Assembly: GCA_037039925.1 (NCBI GenBank)
Contig: JAXRKP010000819.1
Span: forward strand, 53,501-117,500
Length of the DNA stretch: 64,000 nt
Origin: Doris montereyensis
Lineage: Eukaryota; Mollusca; Gastropoda; Nudibranchia; Dorididae
Direction: 5' to 3'
Shown: positions 63,739 through 64,000 of the stretch, one piece after another
Position numbering within the stretch: the stretch's first letter is position 1
Layout: the number at the start of each line of letters is the position of its first letter
Made by a program: the position numbers and the translations under genes
The notes under the pieces: model-generated
Databases searched by the model: none
What the model was told of the DNA's origin: nothing
Seen by the model: only the letters and a program-made list of their open reading frames with translations

Positions 63739-63769
63739 GTATCAGCCAATCAAAAGCCCCGGGAAAGAA

Positions 63770-63935
63770 ACTGTGACTGGAGGGACTTCATTGTATCTTT
63801 TGAAATATTGGCCAAAAGTGCATTGCAACAGTCAAGATTTGACAAGACAAGAGAATTCACTCGGAGGATGGATACTTCTTTAGACAATAAGTGTCGTATT
63901 TTATAAAGTATGTTCAAAATCATATAAATCATCAA
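63770..63935 (+). repeat. Later part of the dispersed repeat seen at 35.5 kb
   Basis: GTGCATTGCAACAGTCAAGA and GATACTTCTTTAGA fit the distal part of the long dispersed repeat whose proximal part is at 35520-36120. The minus strand can be read as LVLSNLDCCNALL, which resembles a LINE motif, so the class remains open. Confidence 0.4.
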
Positions 63936-64000
63936 AATCTCTGCAGAACATTGACAATATTATAATATCATTATCATGGTTGTCTTGGTTGATGATGGAA

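Noticed and set aside
63750..63935. LINE RT fragment on the minus strand (LVLSNLDCCNALL)
   Set aside because: The plus-strand match to the dispersed repeat of 35.5 kb seems better; kept only as an alternative reading.

Overview
This is animal nuclear DNA. It is AT-rich, the introns run to several kilobases with GT/AG borders, simple repeats and minisatellites are very dense, and there are many tRNA-derived SINEs and 5'-truncated LINE pieces. No bacterial or phage features are seen. The repeat style and protein similarity suggest a lophotrochozoan, most likely a mollusc; this is inference, because no species marker is visible.

Three conserved genes can be rebuilt exon by exon. (1) + strand, 1116-14391: the C-terminal WD-repeat part of DYNC2I1 (WDR60), an intermediate chain of the cilia-specific dynein-2 motor; its N-terminal exons lie left of the window. 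(2) + strand, about 22645-41781: MLX, the bHLH-zipper partner of MondoA/ChREBP, with a clean bHLHZip and C-terminal dimerisation/cytoplasmic-retention domain. (3) - strand, 61660-47903: ELAC1, a short-form tRNase Z (tRNA 3' processing metallo-hydrolase), from start codon to stop. MLX and ELAC1 converge tail to tail; DYNC2I1 and MLX lie in tandem. No functional link between the three is evident.

Layout: 1-1115 GATA/AT microsatellite and a SINE; 1116-14391 DYNC2I1 with large intronic arrays; 14392-22500 intergenic, with a 25-bp array, an endonuclease-domain LINE fragment and GA and GTA microsatellites; 22645-41781 MLX with a very long first intron, purine-rich and other minisatellites, and a decayed LINE reverse transcriptase near 38.3-39.7 kb; 41782-47900 convergent intergenic DNA with a scrambled repeat mosaic at 44.2-47.6 kb; 47903-61660 ELAC1, whose introns are largely minisatellites; 61661-64000 flank with another LINE fragment and hairpins.

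Notable points: (a) in MLX and ELAC1 the 3' end of an exon together with its 5' splice site has become the unit of a tandem array; (b) all three genes carry apparent single-base losses in short homopolymers, including right at splice donors, which looks like uncorrected sequencing error more than gene decay; (c) one SINE family occurs in at least ten copies, two of them framed by identical 15-bp inverted repeats; (d) a LINE endonuclease ORF holds an in-frame 27-nt repeat expanded to 12 copies. I found no convincing new multi-gene system; the novelty is structural.
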